Assembly (NCBI RefSeq): GCF_018294505.1
Contig: NC_057794.1
Coordinates: 196,091,201 to 196,155,200 of the forward strand
Source: Triticum aestivum
Taxonomy: Eukaryota; Streptophyta; Magnoliopsida; Poales; Poaceae
Direction of reading: 5' to 3'
DNA: 64,000 nucleotides
Numbering within the stretch: position 1 is the first letter of the stretch; every line of letters begins with the position of its first letter. The notes beneath the pieces were generated by a model. It saw only the letters and a list, made by a program, of their open reading frames with translations. It ran no database searches and had not been told where the DNA came from. A program made the position numbers and the translations under genes. This document shows, one piece after another, positions 45,121-57,552 of the stretch.

Positions 45121-48100
45121 AGCAACACGAATCAACAACAGGAGCAGCAACGCTAAGGGGCAACAGTATAACCCGGGAGTCTGATGACAATAAAGAGGGG
45201 AAGGGGAAAAGGAGCAGCAACGCTAAGGGGCAGCAGTATAACTCGGGAGGCAATGGTAAGCGCAAAGTTGATAATAGTTTTGACTTTGTGGCTAACATCA
45301 ATGCACAGAATAATGGTCAGCATCGTAAGGGTAAACTTCCCCCACAATCTGGCGGATCCGGTACCAATCTTGAGTGTATGTTGAATCAGCCCTGCCCACG
45401 ACATGGTACGAAAGAAAGACTAGTCGGACATCTATGGAAGGATTGTCACATCATGAAGGAGTACAAAAATTCAAATATTTTCCATGACAGCCATGGGCCA
45501 GGTGGCAGTTCTGGGCCCGGCTCTCACGGTCCGGGTTATGGAGGTGGCGGTTCTAACTTTGGTTTCCAAGGAAATCAAGGTAATCACAACAACCAGGGTG
45601 GTTACAACCAGCAGAGTAATCAAGGGGGTCAGCAACAGCAACAGTATGGTTACCAGAGCAACCTGAAGCAGTTGAATAGTGGGCAATATCATGTGTTGAC
45701 CACTAGTTTGTGTAAGCGTGACCAGAAGCTTCATAGGAGATTAGTCAATGCTATTGAGCCGGCAGTTCCTCGCTATCTACGTTGGTCTGAGCAGCCCATC
45801 ATGTGGAGTCGGGAAGATCATCCAGCCTAGGTTGATAATCCCGGTCATTTGGCTTTGGTGGTTGCACCGCAGGTTGTAGGGTATAAGTTTACCAAACTAC
45901 TCATGGACGGAGGGAGCAGCATCAATATCCTTTATTATGAAAGTTTCCATCGCATGGGCTTGACTGATAAAAATCTTAAGCGGTCAAACACTGTTTTCCA
46001 TGGCGTGGTGCCTGGTAAGTTGCCATATCCAGTCGGTAAGATAGCTCTAGAAGTTGTTCTTGGAGATGATCATGACTCTAGGTTAGAAACGTTGTCCTTT
46101 GAAGTGGTCAAGATCCACAGCCCATATCACGCTCTGTTTGTACGGCCGGCTTATGCCAAGTTCATGGCGCGACCGTGTTATGTGTATCTGCAGCTCAAGA
46201 TCCGGGGTCACAAAGGAACCATTACAGTGCATGGGAGCCATAAGATAGCTCTGGAGTGTGAAGAGGGGTATGCGGCTTATGCTGAGTCAGTTTGTGCAAC
46301 GGAGGAGTTGAAATTTTACAAGGACAATGTTGACCCGGCAGATATGACGTCTTTGAAAAAGCCAACCACAGAGCATGATACGGTGTTATAGTTTACGTCG
46401 GCAGATGATACCAAGATGGTTGATTTTGTTCCTGGTGACTCATCCAAGCAGTTCAGCATCAGTGCCAATCTGGATTCGAAATAGAAAAGCGCGCTCATCG
46501 AGTTCATCCATGAGAACCGGGACATCTTTGCATGGAAGCCTTCAGACATGCCGGGTGTACCAAGAGAACTCGCTGAGAAAACTCTTAATATTGATCCAAA
46601 GTTTAAGTCGGTCAAACAGTTTCTTTGCCGTTTTAATGAGGACGGATGGATGGCCATTGGAGAGGAAGTAGCCCGGCTCTTGGCAGCTAGGTTTATCATT
46701 GAAGTTTTCCATCCTGAGTGGTTGGCTAACCCGGTTCTCGTACTTAAGAAAAACGACACTTGGTGTATGTGTGTGGACTACATGGATTAAAACAAGGCTT
46801 GTCCGGCTGATCCTTTTGCTCTCCCTCCTATTGATAAGATTATTGATGCAACGGCGGGTTGTGAGCATTTGAGTTTTTTGGATGCTTATTTTGGTTATCA
46901 TCAAATCAAGATGGGAGTTAAGGACCAGGAGAAGACGGCCTTCATAAATCCCTTTGGAGCCTTCTGCTATGTGTCTATGCCTTTTGGGATCAAGAGTGCC
47001 CAGGCGACTTATCAGAGGTGTGTGCAAAATTTCCTTCATAACCAAATTGGGCATAATGTTCATGCCTATGTGGATGATATTGTGGTGAAATCTAGAGAGA
47101 AAGAGACACTGATAGTTGATTTGAAGGAAACATTTGATAATCTCCGGGTTTACAAGATGATGCTTAACCTGGCCAAGTGTGTTTTTGGTGTGCCGGCAGG
47201 CAAGCTCCTGGGTTTTTTGGTGTCTAACAAAGGAATTGAAGCTAATCTGGAGAAGATCAAAGCTATCACCTCTCTGGCTAAGCCGACGTGTATCAATGAT
47301 GTGCAGCATCTGGCGGGTCGTATTGCAGCATTAAGCCGGTTCATATGCCGGTTGGGGGAGAAGGTTATCCCTCAGTATCAGATCATGAAAAAGACAGCTA
47401 ACTGTGTCTGGAGTGATGCTGCTGATACAACGTTTGAGGATTTGAAGAAGCAGCTGGTTGAGCCACTAGTACTCGCAGCCCCTATTGATAAGGAGCCTTT
47501 GTTGCTATATGGGGCCGCTAATAGCCGGGCTGTCAGTGTTGCTATTGTGGTAGAAAGAAAGGACGCAAGAAAGGAATATCCAGTTCAATGGCCGGTTTAC
47601 TATATCAGTGAGGTGCTTATTGAGTCCAAGAAGAGGTATCCACACTGGCAAAAGCTTGTATATGGGGTGTTCTTGGCCAGCCGGAAGCTTAAACACTATT
47701 TTCTGGGTCATCCCATCACTGTGGTTAGCTCTGCTCCTTTCGGAGATATCATCCAAAGCAGGGAGGGAACTGGCCGGGTTGCTAAGTGGGCCATTGAGCT
47801 TGGACCTCGTGGGTTAAAATATGTGCCTCGCACGGCCATCAAGTCTCAAGTGCCGGTGAATTTTATCAATGATTGGACAGAGCTGCAGACGCCTGAGGAA
47901 AAGTCGGATAACACGTATTGGACTATTCATTTTGATGGGTCCAGGCAATTGGAGGGCTCAGGGTTGGAGTTATTCTTGCTTCCCCTCGAGGTGATATATT
48001 CTGTAATGTTCTCCGTTTGATGTTTCCTTGTACTAACAATGCAGCTGAGTATGGGGCCTTGCTCCACGGTCTTTGGATGGCTAAGGAGATGAACTTAACC

Positions 48101-48341
48101 CGGGTTAGGTGCTTCGGCGACTCAGATTTGGTGGCTCGGCAAGTCTCTGGTACTTGGGATTCTAAGGATCCACTCATGGGGGCTTATCGATGAGAGGTGG
48201 ACGTTATTGCTGGTCACTTCAAAGATTATCAAGTTGAGCACATTGATCGGAGGAAAAATGAAGCAGCAGATGCTTTAAGTCGGTTGGGTTCTCAATGTAA
48301 GCCGGTGCCACCTAATGTTTTTCTTGACGTCTTACATAACC
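45121..48341 (+). mobile_element. Tat-type Gypsy element (element C), gag C-terminus to RNase H, cut by element D
   Basis: Plus-strand coding from the gag C-terminal part through protease, RT and second RNase H, ending inside a conserved PPNVFLDVLHN motif exactly where the LTR of element D begins (48342). The gag N-terminus and 5' LTR are missing at the left junction. Integrase would lie beyond element D, outside the window. Confidence 0.8.
45121..48341 (+). pseudogene. gag-protease-RT-RNase H of element C, decayed
   Basis: Gag C-terminus has a C-X2-H...H-X4-C motif (CPRHGTKERLVGHLWKDC) and Gly/Gln-rich repeats. Protease has LLMDGGSSINILYYESF near 45902. RT (46690-47300) has FLDAYFGYHQI, YVSMPFGIKSA and YVDD (47067-47078). 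A Gypsy RNase H region is followed by a second RNase H (HFDGSRQLEGSG...; then in another frame NNAAEYGALLHG, GDSDLVARQV, NEAADALSRLG). Stops at 45828-45830, 46389-46391, about 46482-46484 and 46788; frameshift near 47960; TGA near 48191. The protease active site has D-G-G like the other Tat-type proteases here. Confidence 0.85.
45141..45249 (+). repeat. 39-bp direct repeat in gag of element C, period 70 bp
   Basis: 45141-45179 and 45211-45249 are identical except for two bases. The second copy is in frame with the downstream gag; the first is followed by stops. Confidence 0.85.
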
Positions 48342-48850
48342 TGTCGTGGGTTTGTCATGGCAGATGTCCTTGTGAAAGGACTTAGTTATGGAGCCATCGG
48401 AACGGGTTAGCTTAAAGGGGTTAAACCGGACAAGGGGACACAGGAGTTTATACTAGTTCGGCCCCTTCGATGAAGGTAAAAGCCTACGTCTAGTTATGAT
48501 TGGTGTTGCTAGGGTTTTGATGGCCAGGGAGCGAATCCGCTTTGTCTGGCTCTCGAGTTGTTGTCGTCTTTTCCTAAACCGCGGCCGGGTCGTCCCTTTA
48601 TATACATAGGTTGACGCCCGCCGGGCTACAGAGTCCCGAGGCTGGTTATAAACGTATCTAGTTCGGCCTCTCTCTTTCTATCTTACTATACAAGTTATAT
48701 GACTAGGCCGGTTTACATTTACATACTGTAACTCGCCTTTGGGCCCTCCGTAAAGCGCCAGCATCTTTACATCTTCATGGGCTTCTAGTCTTCAAAGAGT
48801 CAACCAGGCTACATAAGGCCGGTTTACCTCCAGTAGTAATATCCCCAACA
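48342..48850 (-). repeat. 3' LTR of element D
   Basis: TG/CA-bounded, 509 bp; on the minus strand it starts TGTTGGGGATATTAC. The sequence just outside (48851-48862) is TCTGGGGCCTAA on the minus strand, a candidate polypurine tract, which makes this the 3' LTR. Confidence 0.75.
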
Positions 48851-48947
48851 TTAGGCCCCAGATTGGTTTGAACTTGTTCAAGTCAATCTTCCACACTTTA
48901 GAAAAAATCTTCTCTCTTGTCTTCATTTTCGATCTTGTAAACCGCCG

Positions 48948-48989
48948 TGACGTCATACTTCAAAATTACGATAAACCGTCATGACGTCA
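48948..48989 (+). promoter_or_regulatory. Paired TGACGTCA motifs upstream of the antisense gene of element D
   Basis: TGACGTCA occurs at 48948-48955 and 48982-48989 (the latter inside ATGACGTCAT). These are palindromic ACGT-core sites of the kind bound by plant bZIP/TGA factors. They lie 127-168 bp before the TATA box at 49116. Confidence 0.55.
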
Positions 48990-49115
48990 TCCATCCGTTG
49001 ATATCGGAGATTTCCTTCATTTAATATATATCCAGTTATCGAGGCGACACCTTTATTAACTTATCCATTTTTTTGGACTCCTCGATTCCCGCACTTGCCG
49101 TTTTTCACTTCGCCT

Positions 49116-49123
49116 TATAAATA
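49116..49123 (+). promoter_or_regulatory. TATA box of the antisense gene of element D
   Basis: TATAAATA, followed by a C/T-rich leader and a probable 5'-UTR exon ending at a GTAAGT donor (49305). A 556-bp intron runs to an acceptor at 49859-49860, 15 bp before the ATG. Confidence 0.65.
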
Positions 49124-49875
49124 GGACCGAGGGGTCATTTTCACCGTTTCCCCCCGTGCCTCTTCGCATCGTCTTCCTCGCGCCGCTCAGCCTCTGGAAC
49201 TCCGCCGCCACCATCAACCGCCGTCTCTGCTCCGACCTCGGCCGCTCCATCGCCCTGAACGCACCAGAGAACTGCGACACCCTTCCGCTTCCTTACTAGC
49301 TCCGGTAAGTTCTCTACTTTTTCCACCATATATCTGTTCTAGGGTTTCGATATTCCTCGCAGTTCTTCTAAAGTTCATCAGCGCTATTCTTCCCTGTTCT
49401 TCCTTTAATAGATGGACACTTCATGCTTGATGCATCTCTTACCGTAGCTTACCTACCATGATCATCACAAATCTTTACGCGCAAAGAACTGATCTGTCTG
49501 TCAAAAATTGCTTCAGTTCTGCACCCCTTCAAGATCCAATTATTTTTGCTTTTCTGTCTTTTCTCTAGATACGAAAGTTTTATACATCACTGTGAGATCT
49601 GTTTCACCTTGCACCAATATAAAAGATTTGACATTGGATAAATAGTCTATGCCATTAGCCCTCTGATAAACCGGAAGAACATGTTGCCTTCATAATTATA
49701 CTCCGGATTAACAGTATCTGGTCAATCCTATGCTAGCATTACCTTCTTTTTCATTATACTAGTCTCCGGGTTGTACCATTTATTATATTGGTACGTTTCT
49801 CACTCCCTTGTCTCTTGTGTATGATCATGCATAATTTATAAACCGGCCTTTCATTTTCAGTCTATTCGCTTTGTA

Positions 49876-52800
49876 ATGGCCAAACAATTCACTGCCTGCA
49901 ACTGAGCTCGTTCCCGGGTTACTGAGGCTCAACTGGATGAGATGGTTAGCATCGGCTCTCTGCCTAAGAAAACCGAGATCAAATGGCGAGCCCCAGGAAC
50001 TGAGAATCCTCCAACCCCAAGACAAGGCGAAGTGGTAACCTTTGTTGACCATATAGGCCATGGTTTCAAACCGCCAGGGTTAAAATTTTATCGAGATGTG
50101 CTTGCCAGCTTCCAACTGCATCCACAAGATATTGGTCCCAACTCAGTCTCCAACTTATGCAATTTCCAAGTCTTCTGTGAAGCCTATTTACAGGAAGAAC
50201 CAACTGCAGAATTGTTCCGGGATTTCTTTCACTTAAACCGGCGCACAGAGTTTGTCAATGGCCCGAATACAGAGCTTGGTGGTGTCTTGATCCAAAAGCG
50301 GAAAGAAGTGGAATTTCCTCATGCCAATCACCATAGCCACCCAAAGGAATGGAACCAAACATGGTTCTATTGCAGAGACACTTTGCCTGAAGATGAGAAT
50401 CCCCTCCCCGGCTTCCGAGATCATATATTATCCAATACTCACCCAATGCCACAATGCCTGAGCTCTTCAGAAAGGGCAAAATACGCTCCTCAAATCGCCA
50501 AGCTCCGGGCCTTTATGGCAAATGGTTTAACATGTGTGGATTTTGTACGCTGTTGGATATCCTGGAGTATCTTGCCGCTAAGCCGGCGTTCCGGTTTAAT
50601 GTGTGAATATATCGGTGAAGTTGATGATCCTCAACGCCACTGCAACATCCAATTATTTGATGAAGAAGTTACTGAAGGGGTAAAGAAAATTCTGAATGAA
50701 TAGGAACTGGTCTATAGTCTAACCGGTCTGAATCCCTTCTACACCAAGAACAAACCGCCTGCTGTAAGCAGTACATTTCCTCTTCATCTCTAATGTCTTT
50801 GACTTATACAAGCTATAACCCTTCTTCTTTATATGTATAGGGTGATGACCCTTTCTGGAAACGAAAATCCATAAAGAAAGCGGCAAAGCCAACTAGAGAT
50901 AAAATGGCCAAACCAACCCGCCCGAAGACCAAAGCCGTAAAACGGACATCAAAGCGGAAAATGGCTGAACGAATTACCATGGAACTGGATGATGATATGG
51001 ATGACCCAGAAGTTGAGGTAGAATTTGACTCACTTGGCTCTCTTTTTATGCATCTTGTTAACAATGTTCTTCCTCAGGAGGAGGCCGAAGCTAGTCAGGC
51101 CGAGGACGTAGAGGTAATTACCCTTTCCTCTGGTTTAGACTCTATGCCAACACAAAAAACTCGCCAAACAATCTGGAAAGTAAGCTTTTCTCATCCTCTT
51201 GCTCACTTGGATCCAACATTTATTTTGAAGACTCAACAGCATGAGGCTCGCCGGACAACCCGGCACAATGGCCAACATGTCACCTCTACCGGTTTACCCG
51301 ATACTCCGGTTCGGAAGCGTCGGTCTATGGTCTCTCCTACTTCTGACCATTCTTACCCCAAGGCAGGTTATTTCAGACAGCCTCTTAATCCGTCTAATTC
51401 AAATTATCAGGTGACACCTCCTTCCTCTTCTGGTGAATCGACAGCAACTCAACTCCCCCCTTTGAAAACTGTGGCTCAGCATCTACGAAAAACCTTTCCT
51501 TTCAATGCGCCCTACATCTTTTAAACAGGATGTTAACCCTTTTTATTCTGTTTGCAGGGCCAAAGCTAGATCCAGCAAGAAAGCTCGGGTCACCAATTCG
51601 CCAGAAAACCCTGTTGCTGAAGAAGAAGAACCAAGAGGTGAACCGGAACAAACAGGTGAACCGAAGGGCCTCCATCCTGAAACAACTTTTGATGATTCGC
51701 CCCTTGACGGCCAACATACTGACGAACCCACAGATGCTGAGCCTGCCGCCCCTGATGCTGAACCGGCAGAACCAAACCGGGCTAATCCAATGAAAGACAC
51801 TGAAATTCCATCATCATCCGCCCAAAATCCTGAAGGCCAAGGCGATGATGTTATTATTACCGGAGCAGGTCACAGTTCTCCTGGTCATCCCGTCATTTTG
51901 GCTCAGCATAGTGCCAAAGAAGAGCAACTTGCCAGGGATAAAGGTAAATGGAGCAGCGACTTATCCAACTATGCTCATCTTAACGCTGATGAGCTTCATT
52001 CCGGCTTCTTGAACCGTCTGCACTCAAACCGGGATTATGAAGCCGGTTTGGTGAATTTGATGAAAGAACGATATGAGGTAAATTCTTCTCCCTTGCACAT
52101 TGATTTATAGCTGAAAGACTATTCCAAGTAGCCCCCAAGAGCCGTTTTGTGATTGTCAATCATAAAACGGGTCTTTGTAACACTTTAAGCATCCCATCAT
52201 TAATCCTTGCCAAGGCGTGTCTTCAATCATAGATAAAACTCATGTTTGAAAAATTAGATAACATTCTGTAGCATAGCCCCCAAAGGCCGGTTTAACTTGG
52301 CAAGTTAATCCGGTTTTTAATCCTCACCACCAGTTTAGAACAAATGTACATTAGCCCCCAAGTGTCAAGGATAATGCTTGCATTGTTCTGGAGACTTGCA
52401 TAGAAGGTAGTATTTGAGAGCAAATAAGTATTAGCCCCCAAGTATGAAGCGGATAACTTGTTACATGCTTTATACTTAGTGCATATATATGTTGTTTTGT
52501 TGAAGATATCTTCAATGTTGCAGGCTGAACTGAGAAGCAAAGATGCCAAAAACTCTGACTTGCAAGAAAATGTGAAGTCACAACAAGCAGAAGCTGCAAA
52601 AGCCAAAGAGGAGCTGACCCAGGCCCTGGTCGGAATGGAAAAATTGAAAGAATCCTTCAATCAAGATCGTGCTGCATGGGAAACCGAAAAAGCCGATTTG
52701 ACCAAAAGAGCCGTAGATGCCGAGGAAGCCCTGAAACCGGTGGTTGAAGAACTAGCCGGTTTGAAGCGCCAAATCAATGCTATGACCTCTGCTATCTTTG

Positions 52801-53456
52801 GTAAGTATCTTCTTATGTATGTTGCATCAGTCAATGAATCTTAAAACTGACCACGATGTTGAAAAAATCTTTGGCAGGAACTCGGATCACTCATCTTCGT
52901 GCAGATATGCGGATGAAGCTCAAAGCGGCATATACATTGGTTGAGCAGCTATACTCTGGATCGCAGCGAGCCATTAGTACAGTAGCTTATAACAAACCAG
53001 CACCAACGTTGATTAAGGAAACCCTTGAGAAGCTGGGCATGTTACCAGCGCGTATTCCCGAGTTCAAAAGAGCCGCTGCAAGAGCCGGAGCATTAACTGC
53101 CCTTATTCGAGCCAAGGCTTGGATTCCGGATCTTGAAGCGGAGGATATCATTAAAGGGTATCCAGGCATTAAAGAAGACGGTTCAATTTTTGACAATGAT
53201 GATCTGTGGCGGTTGACCAAACAGATGCGGCCAGCGGCCAGCAAATTAGCTGAGGACACCGATTTGTCCCATTTTCAACCGTTTTATGATGCAGAAGGGA
53301 AAAGACAGCCGACTGACATCCATGAAGTCGAAGAACTTGTGCCTCCGATTCGTAAGCACACTTATGCCCTTGATATTAACCCTTCTGATCTTATCCATGA
53401 GGAAGCATTATTCCAAGCTTTAACCGGAATCGACTGGTCAACGGCTGATTTCCGGT
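49876..53456 (+). pseudogene. Antisense accessory gene of element D, multi-exon, 5' part
   Basis: ATG 49876 (MAKQFTACN, then TGA 49903-49905). Exon to 50763 (KWRAPGTENPPTPRQGEVVTF...FKPPGLKFYRDVL...), with TAG at 50701-50703 near its end. Further exons: 50841 to about 51179 or 51524; 51558-52077; 52525-52800; 52878-53456. Introns have GT-AG ends (GTAAGC/TGTATAG, GTAAAT/TTGCAG, GTAAGT/TTGGCAG). The N-terminal domain resembles that of element A's antisense protein. The middle is acidic and Pro-rich, and residues encoded from 52525 (AELRSKDAKNSDLQENVKSQQAEAAKAKEEL) form a coiled coil. The last exon breaks at element B and its end reappears at 62482-62600. Function unknown. Confidence 0.7.
52078..52524 (+). 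other. Intron with four TAGCCCCCAAG motifs and a hairpin
   Basis: TAGCCCCCAAG-type motifs begin at 52129, 52274, 52352 and 52432. On the element's own strand they read CTTGGGGGCTA, like a polypurine tract. A 14-bp stem with one-base loop, one G-U pair, lies at 52142-52170. Confidence 0.6.
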
Positions 53457-53931
53457 AAAACCGGCGGATCTTGGGTAGGGGGTCCCGAACTGTGCGTCTA
53501 GGCCGGATGGTAACAGGAGGCAGGGAACACGATGTTTTACCCAGGTTCAGGCCCTCTTGATGGAGGTAAAACCTTACGTCCTGCTTGATTAATATTGATG
53601 ATGTGGGTAGTACAAGAGTAGATCTACCACGAGATCAAGGAGGCTAAACCCTAGAAGCTAGCCTATGGTATGATTGTTGTATATGGAGTTGATTGCCTAT
53701 GGACTACAACCCTCCAGTTTATATAGACACCGGATAGGGTTGGGGTTACACAGAGTCGGTTACAATGGTAGGAGATCTTGAATATCCGCATTGCCAAGCT
53801 TGCCTTCCACGCCAAGGAAAGTCCCATCCGGACACGGGACGAAGTCTTCAATCTTGTATCTTCATAGTCCAGGAGTCCGGCTGAAGGTATAGTCCGGCTA
53901 CCCGAACACCCCCTAATCCAGGACTCCCTCA
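53457..53931 (-). repeat. 3' LTR of element B (outer 10 bases missing)
   Basis: On the minus strand it starts TGAGGGAGTCCTGG at 53931. It lacks the terminal GACACCGACA present in the other LTR (62096-62105). 475 bp. Confidence 0.85.
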
Positions 53932-54367
53932 GTAGCCCCTGAACCATGCTTCAATGACGACAAGTCCGGCACGCAAATTGTCTTCGGCATTACAAGGCGG
54001 GTTCCTCCTCCAAGTCCTTCATAGAAGATTGTAAACACCAAGAGTAATGTCCGGCTCTGCAAAATAAGCTTCCACATATCCCCATAGAGAGAATAATATT
54101 AACACAAATCAAAACTGTTGACGTATTCTGCAGTGTGTCATCACACTATGGCCAAGTCCTTTACTTGAATCGTTTTTACTTTTCCACCTCAGCATGTTTT
54201 GCGAGGCGGTTTCCTTGGCACGTCTTGTCAAAGCACAGATCGTGTACCCCCTTTACGGGATTCTCATCAATACGGATGTGGGTAACCCAACCGCGCCATT
54301 TATCACGGCGCTTGGGAGGCAAGTGAGTTTTACTAGGCTGGTGGGGACGCACAACTGCATCCGCCCA

Positions 54368-54373
54368 TATAAG
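54368..54373 (+). promoter_or_regulatory. TATA box of the antisense gene of element B
   Basis: TATAAG within CATATAAGGGG, about 120 bp before the ATG at 54488, with a pyrimidine-rich leader in between. Confidence 0.6.
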
Positions 54374-54487
54374 GGGATAAGGATCCACCTTTTTACCTAT
54401 GCCTTCTTCCTCCTTTGCCTATCCATCTCCTGCACACTTGAGCTCCAGCGCCCAAGCCCGCACTTCCCACCTCAACCTTCTCCAGCA

Positions 54488-57400
54488 ATGTCCAGAGCGG
54501 GAGGCAAGTGGATGGTCTCCTTCGCTACGGAGGGCCAAGTCAAGAAGCTAAGGAAGGCCGGATACCTGTCCAAGGACATCGCGCACCGGCTTCCCGAAAA
54601 GGGGCAGCTTCTCCCCACCCCAAGGCCCCATGAGAGGGTAGTATTTCTCCCCCACTTCCTCCGCGGACCGGGTTTTCCACTCCACCCATTTGTCCGGGGG
54701 CTCATGTTCTTCTACGGCCTGTATTTCCACGATCTGGCCCCGAACTTCATCCTCAACATCTCGGCGTTTATCGTCGTGTGCAAGGCTTTCCTCCACGTCC
54801 GCCCTCATTTCGGCCTCTGGCTCAAGACCTTCAACGTCAAGCCCAAGGTGGTGCGCGGCAGCCAGGCGGAGTGCGGAGGTGCCATGGCAGGCAAGGTGGC
54901 CAACGTCCTAGGTTCGAGGGCTCTTTTGTGGAGACCCTAAAGGGGTGGCAATCCGGGTGGTTTTACATCACCGAGCCACGCGATCCGGAATGGACCGCAG
55001 CCCCCGAGTTCCGATCCGGACCCCCCACGCGGCTTATGTCCTGGAAAGAGACGGGCCTGTCGTGGGGTGACGAAAAAGAGGTGACCGGATTGCAAACATG
55101 CATCCAGTCCCTGGTGAACAAGCCAATCCGGCTTGTTAATGTAATCCAGGTTATGCTCGTCCGTCGGATCCTCCCGTGCCAACAACGGGATTTTAATCTG
55201 TGGGAGTTCAACCCGGCGCAGCACCAAACCCTAGCAGGCTGTTCGACACGACGTACGAAGATGCCTGGAAGGTGCTATTCAAGGGCGCCGAGTCTCCCGC
55301 ATCCACTTTCGAGGACCGCGGATACAGCTCGCAGCGTCACGCTAGTGAGGTAGGCTATCTTCACCTTTTACAGGATGTTAAGCTTTGTTCATAGTTTGAC
55401 TCTATGCGGGATCTAAACTCCCTTACCTTTGACAGGCTTGGCGGGCGATATCCGGACCAATTAACTATCCGGCTCTGCTGCCCGAAGACCCAGCCTCAGC
55501 TCTACTAGTGAAGCTGCTGGTTCCGGTGCCTTATGTGGTGCCGGAGAAGAAGGCCAAGAAGAAGAAGACCACGGGGACTCGAAGGAGTGCCCGTAACGTG
55601 GTGGTGTCGGACTCGTCATCCGATGAGTCCGAGACGCCCTCTTCCCATGAAAACAAGGAGGAGGAAGAAGAAAACTCTCCCCCCCAGCGGAGGAAGGAGA
55701 GAAGAGGAAGGCCGGCCCAACAAGGGAGGCCGAGGGGTCTAGGAAAAGGAAGACCCCTCCGCCGGACTACTCTCCCGACGCCGAAGAGGGCGAAGAGGAG
55801 TGGCCAAACAGGGCCAAGCGTCCGGCGAAATCGTAAGTTCGGACATCAGAGTAAATCATGATGTTCCTTCGTTGCATAGCTTTCCCTAATGTCGAACGTA
55901 ATTATGCAGCCCGCCCTAGGCCGAATTCAACGAATCGTCGGGCGGCTCCCTGGACTCATCGGACGTGAACTCAGTTCCGCCCGCTGTTTCCCCCCGCACT
56001 GCAGACGACGCCGAAGTGGCGTCGCGACAAGCTCCGGGGCAGGAGGTGGTGGTCCCGGAGGAGCCGCAAGGCAACCTCCTGGACTCCAGGAGTGAAGGGG
56101 ATAAGGCCCCCCAGGGCTCCAAGTCCGGCTTGGTGCCGGACACCGCGCCGGAATCTTCCACAGTTCCAGACCGCGGTAGGCGAACTCCTTCCAAGAGGAG
56201 AAAGCCTTCTAAGCCGGCGGCCTCCGTCCAACCGGAGGTGCCGGACAATCTGCTAGAGGTGCTTGATGGCGCCTCGATCAACGAGGGGCACCGTACTATT
56301 ATGAGTACGGTGATCCAGAAGGTTCAGTCCGCCAAGAGCGGACTAACTGAAGCTTGCGCTAGCTTTCTAACAGGCTTCGAGGTAAGTAAAAATATGTAAA
56401 AATATTACCGCATAGACAGTAGCCCCTGATGCTCTGTTTGGCGTTCGGAAAGAAAAGCCGAATAGAGGATCTATTAAATTTCACAGGAGTCTAACAAAAA
56501 GGAGTCAATACGCGTATGCAGGCTTCGCTGCTATCCACCGCCGCACTGACTGCGGAGGTGGGTGTCCTGAAGCAGGACCTCGAGTGGACCGAGCGAGAGC
56601 TCGGCCTTGCCAAGCGGCGGCTCGAGGAGAGAGAAGGTAAGAAATACCTTACAGAAAAAGTGCCTATAAAAAGGCGTGATTGCAAAAAAAAAATAACAGG
56701 ATTGTACTGCTTATTGTAGGGGCCACGACTAAGGTGGCGACCCTTAAGCAGGCGCTGTCTGAGGACGAAAAGAAAACGGTCGCGGAGCGCACCGAGCAAG
56801 ACAGACTTGGGGCTTAGGTCGGCGAGGTGCAGCAAGAGCTTCAGGCTCTCATGAAAAAACATGAGAGTTTGGAGCTTGAGTCAAAGGCGCAAGCATCCGA
56901 GCTCGCGACGGCCCTTGAGACTGCCAAGTCTGCCAAGGCCGAAGCCCAAAAGGCCCTCCAAGAGTTGGAGGAGATGAGGAAGATAGCAGCGGGTAAGGCA
57001 TTCTTCATGCAAAGCAGAAATATAAAAGTAAACTACTTGTTACTTACCCGAATCCGGAGCTCTCCAAGGGCATTCACAGATCTTCCCCACAGCGTATCCG
57101 ATGCCGCCGCATTCTACCGAGCTGAAGAGGGCAGCTCGACGGAGAAGGTGTTCTGGTCTCAGTATTCTGAGGCCGGACACCCTGTGCCTTTGAGTGACCA
57201 GCTGAAACAGCTGGTCGAGCTTCACAAGGCGGCCGAACAGGCCATGAAGGGCTTCATAGTTCGGCTGTGGCCTGGAGAGGCCCTGCCTGGGAGCTATTTC
57301 GGGCTGGTGCAACGGCTGGTGGAGGCCTGTCCGAGGCTCGAGGTCATCAAGCGCTCCGTCTGCATCGAAGGTGCCCGTCGGGCCCTTGCCCGTGCAAAGG

Positions 57401-57552
57401 TGCACTAGGGTAAGCTGGATGGTGAGAAGCTTGTGAAGGACGGGCCGCCGCTGGGGAAGGAGCATCACAAGCCCGAGAACTACTACAAGGATGTTCTTGT
57501 AGGTGCCCGCCTTGTGGCGGATGAATGTACCAAGGATGTGATTTTTGAATGA
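54488..57552 (+). pseudogene. Antisense accessory gene of element B, six or so exons, frameshifted
   Basis: ATG 54488 (MSRAGGKWMVSFATEGQV). Exons about 54488-55349, 55436-55832, 55910-56381, 56522-56636, 56720-56992 and about 57057-57552; donors GTAGGC, GTAAGT, GTAAGT, GTAA, GTAAGG. N-terminal domain FLRGPGFPLHPFVRGLMFFYGLYFHDLAPNF..., then a Lys/Glu-rich linker (KKAKKKKTTGTRRSARN), acidic stretch, coiled coil (LLSTAALTAEVGVLKQDLEWTERELGLAK; QQELQALMKKHESLELESKAQASEL) and a C-terminal helical part. Lesions are frameshifts near 54905, 55225 and 55700, TAG 56816-56818 and TAG 57406-57408; natural end TGA 57550-57552. It points towards gag-protease. Function unknown. Domain order parallels the genes in A and D. 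Confidence 0.7.
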
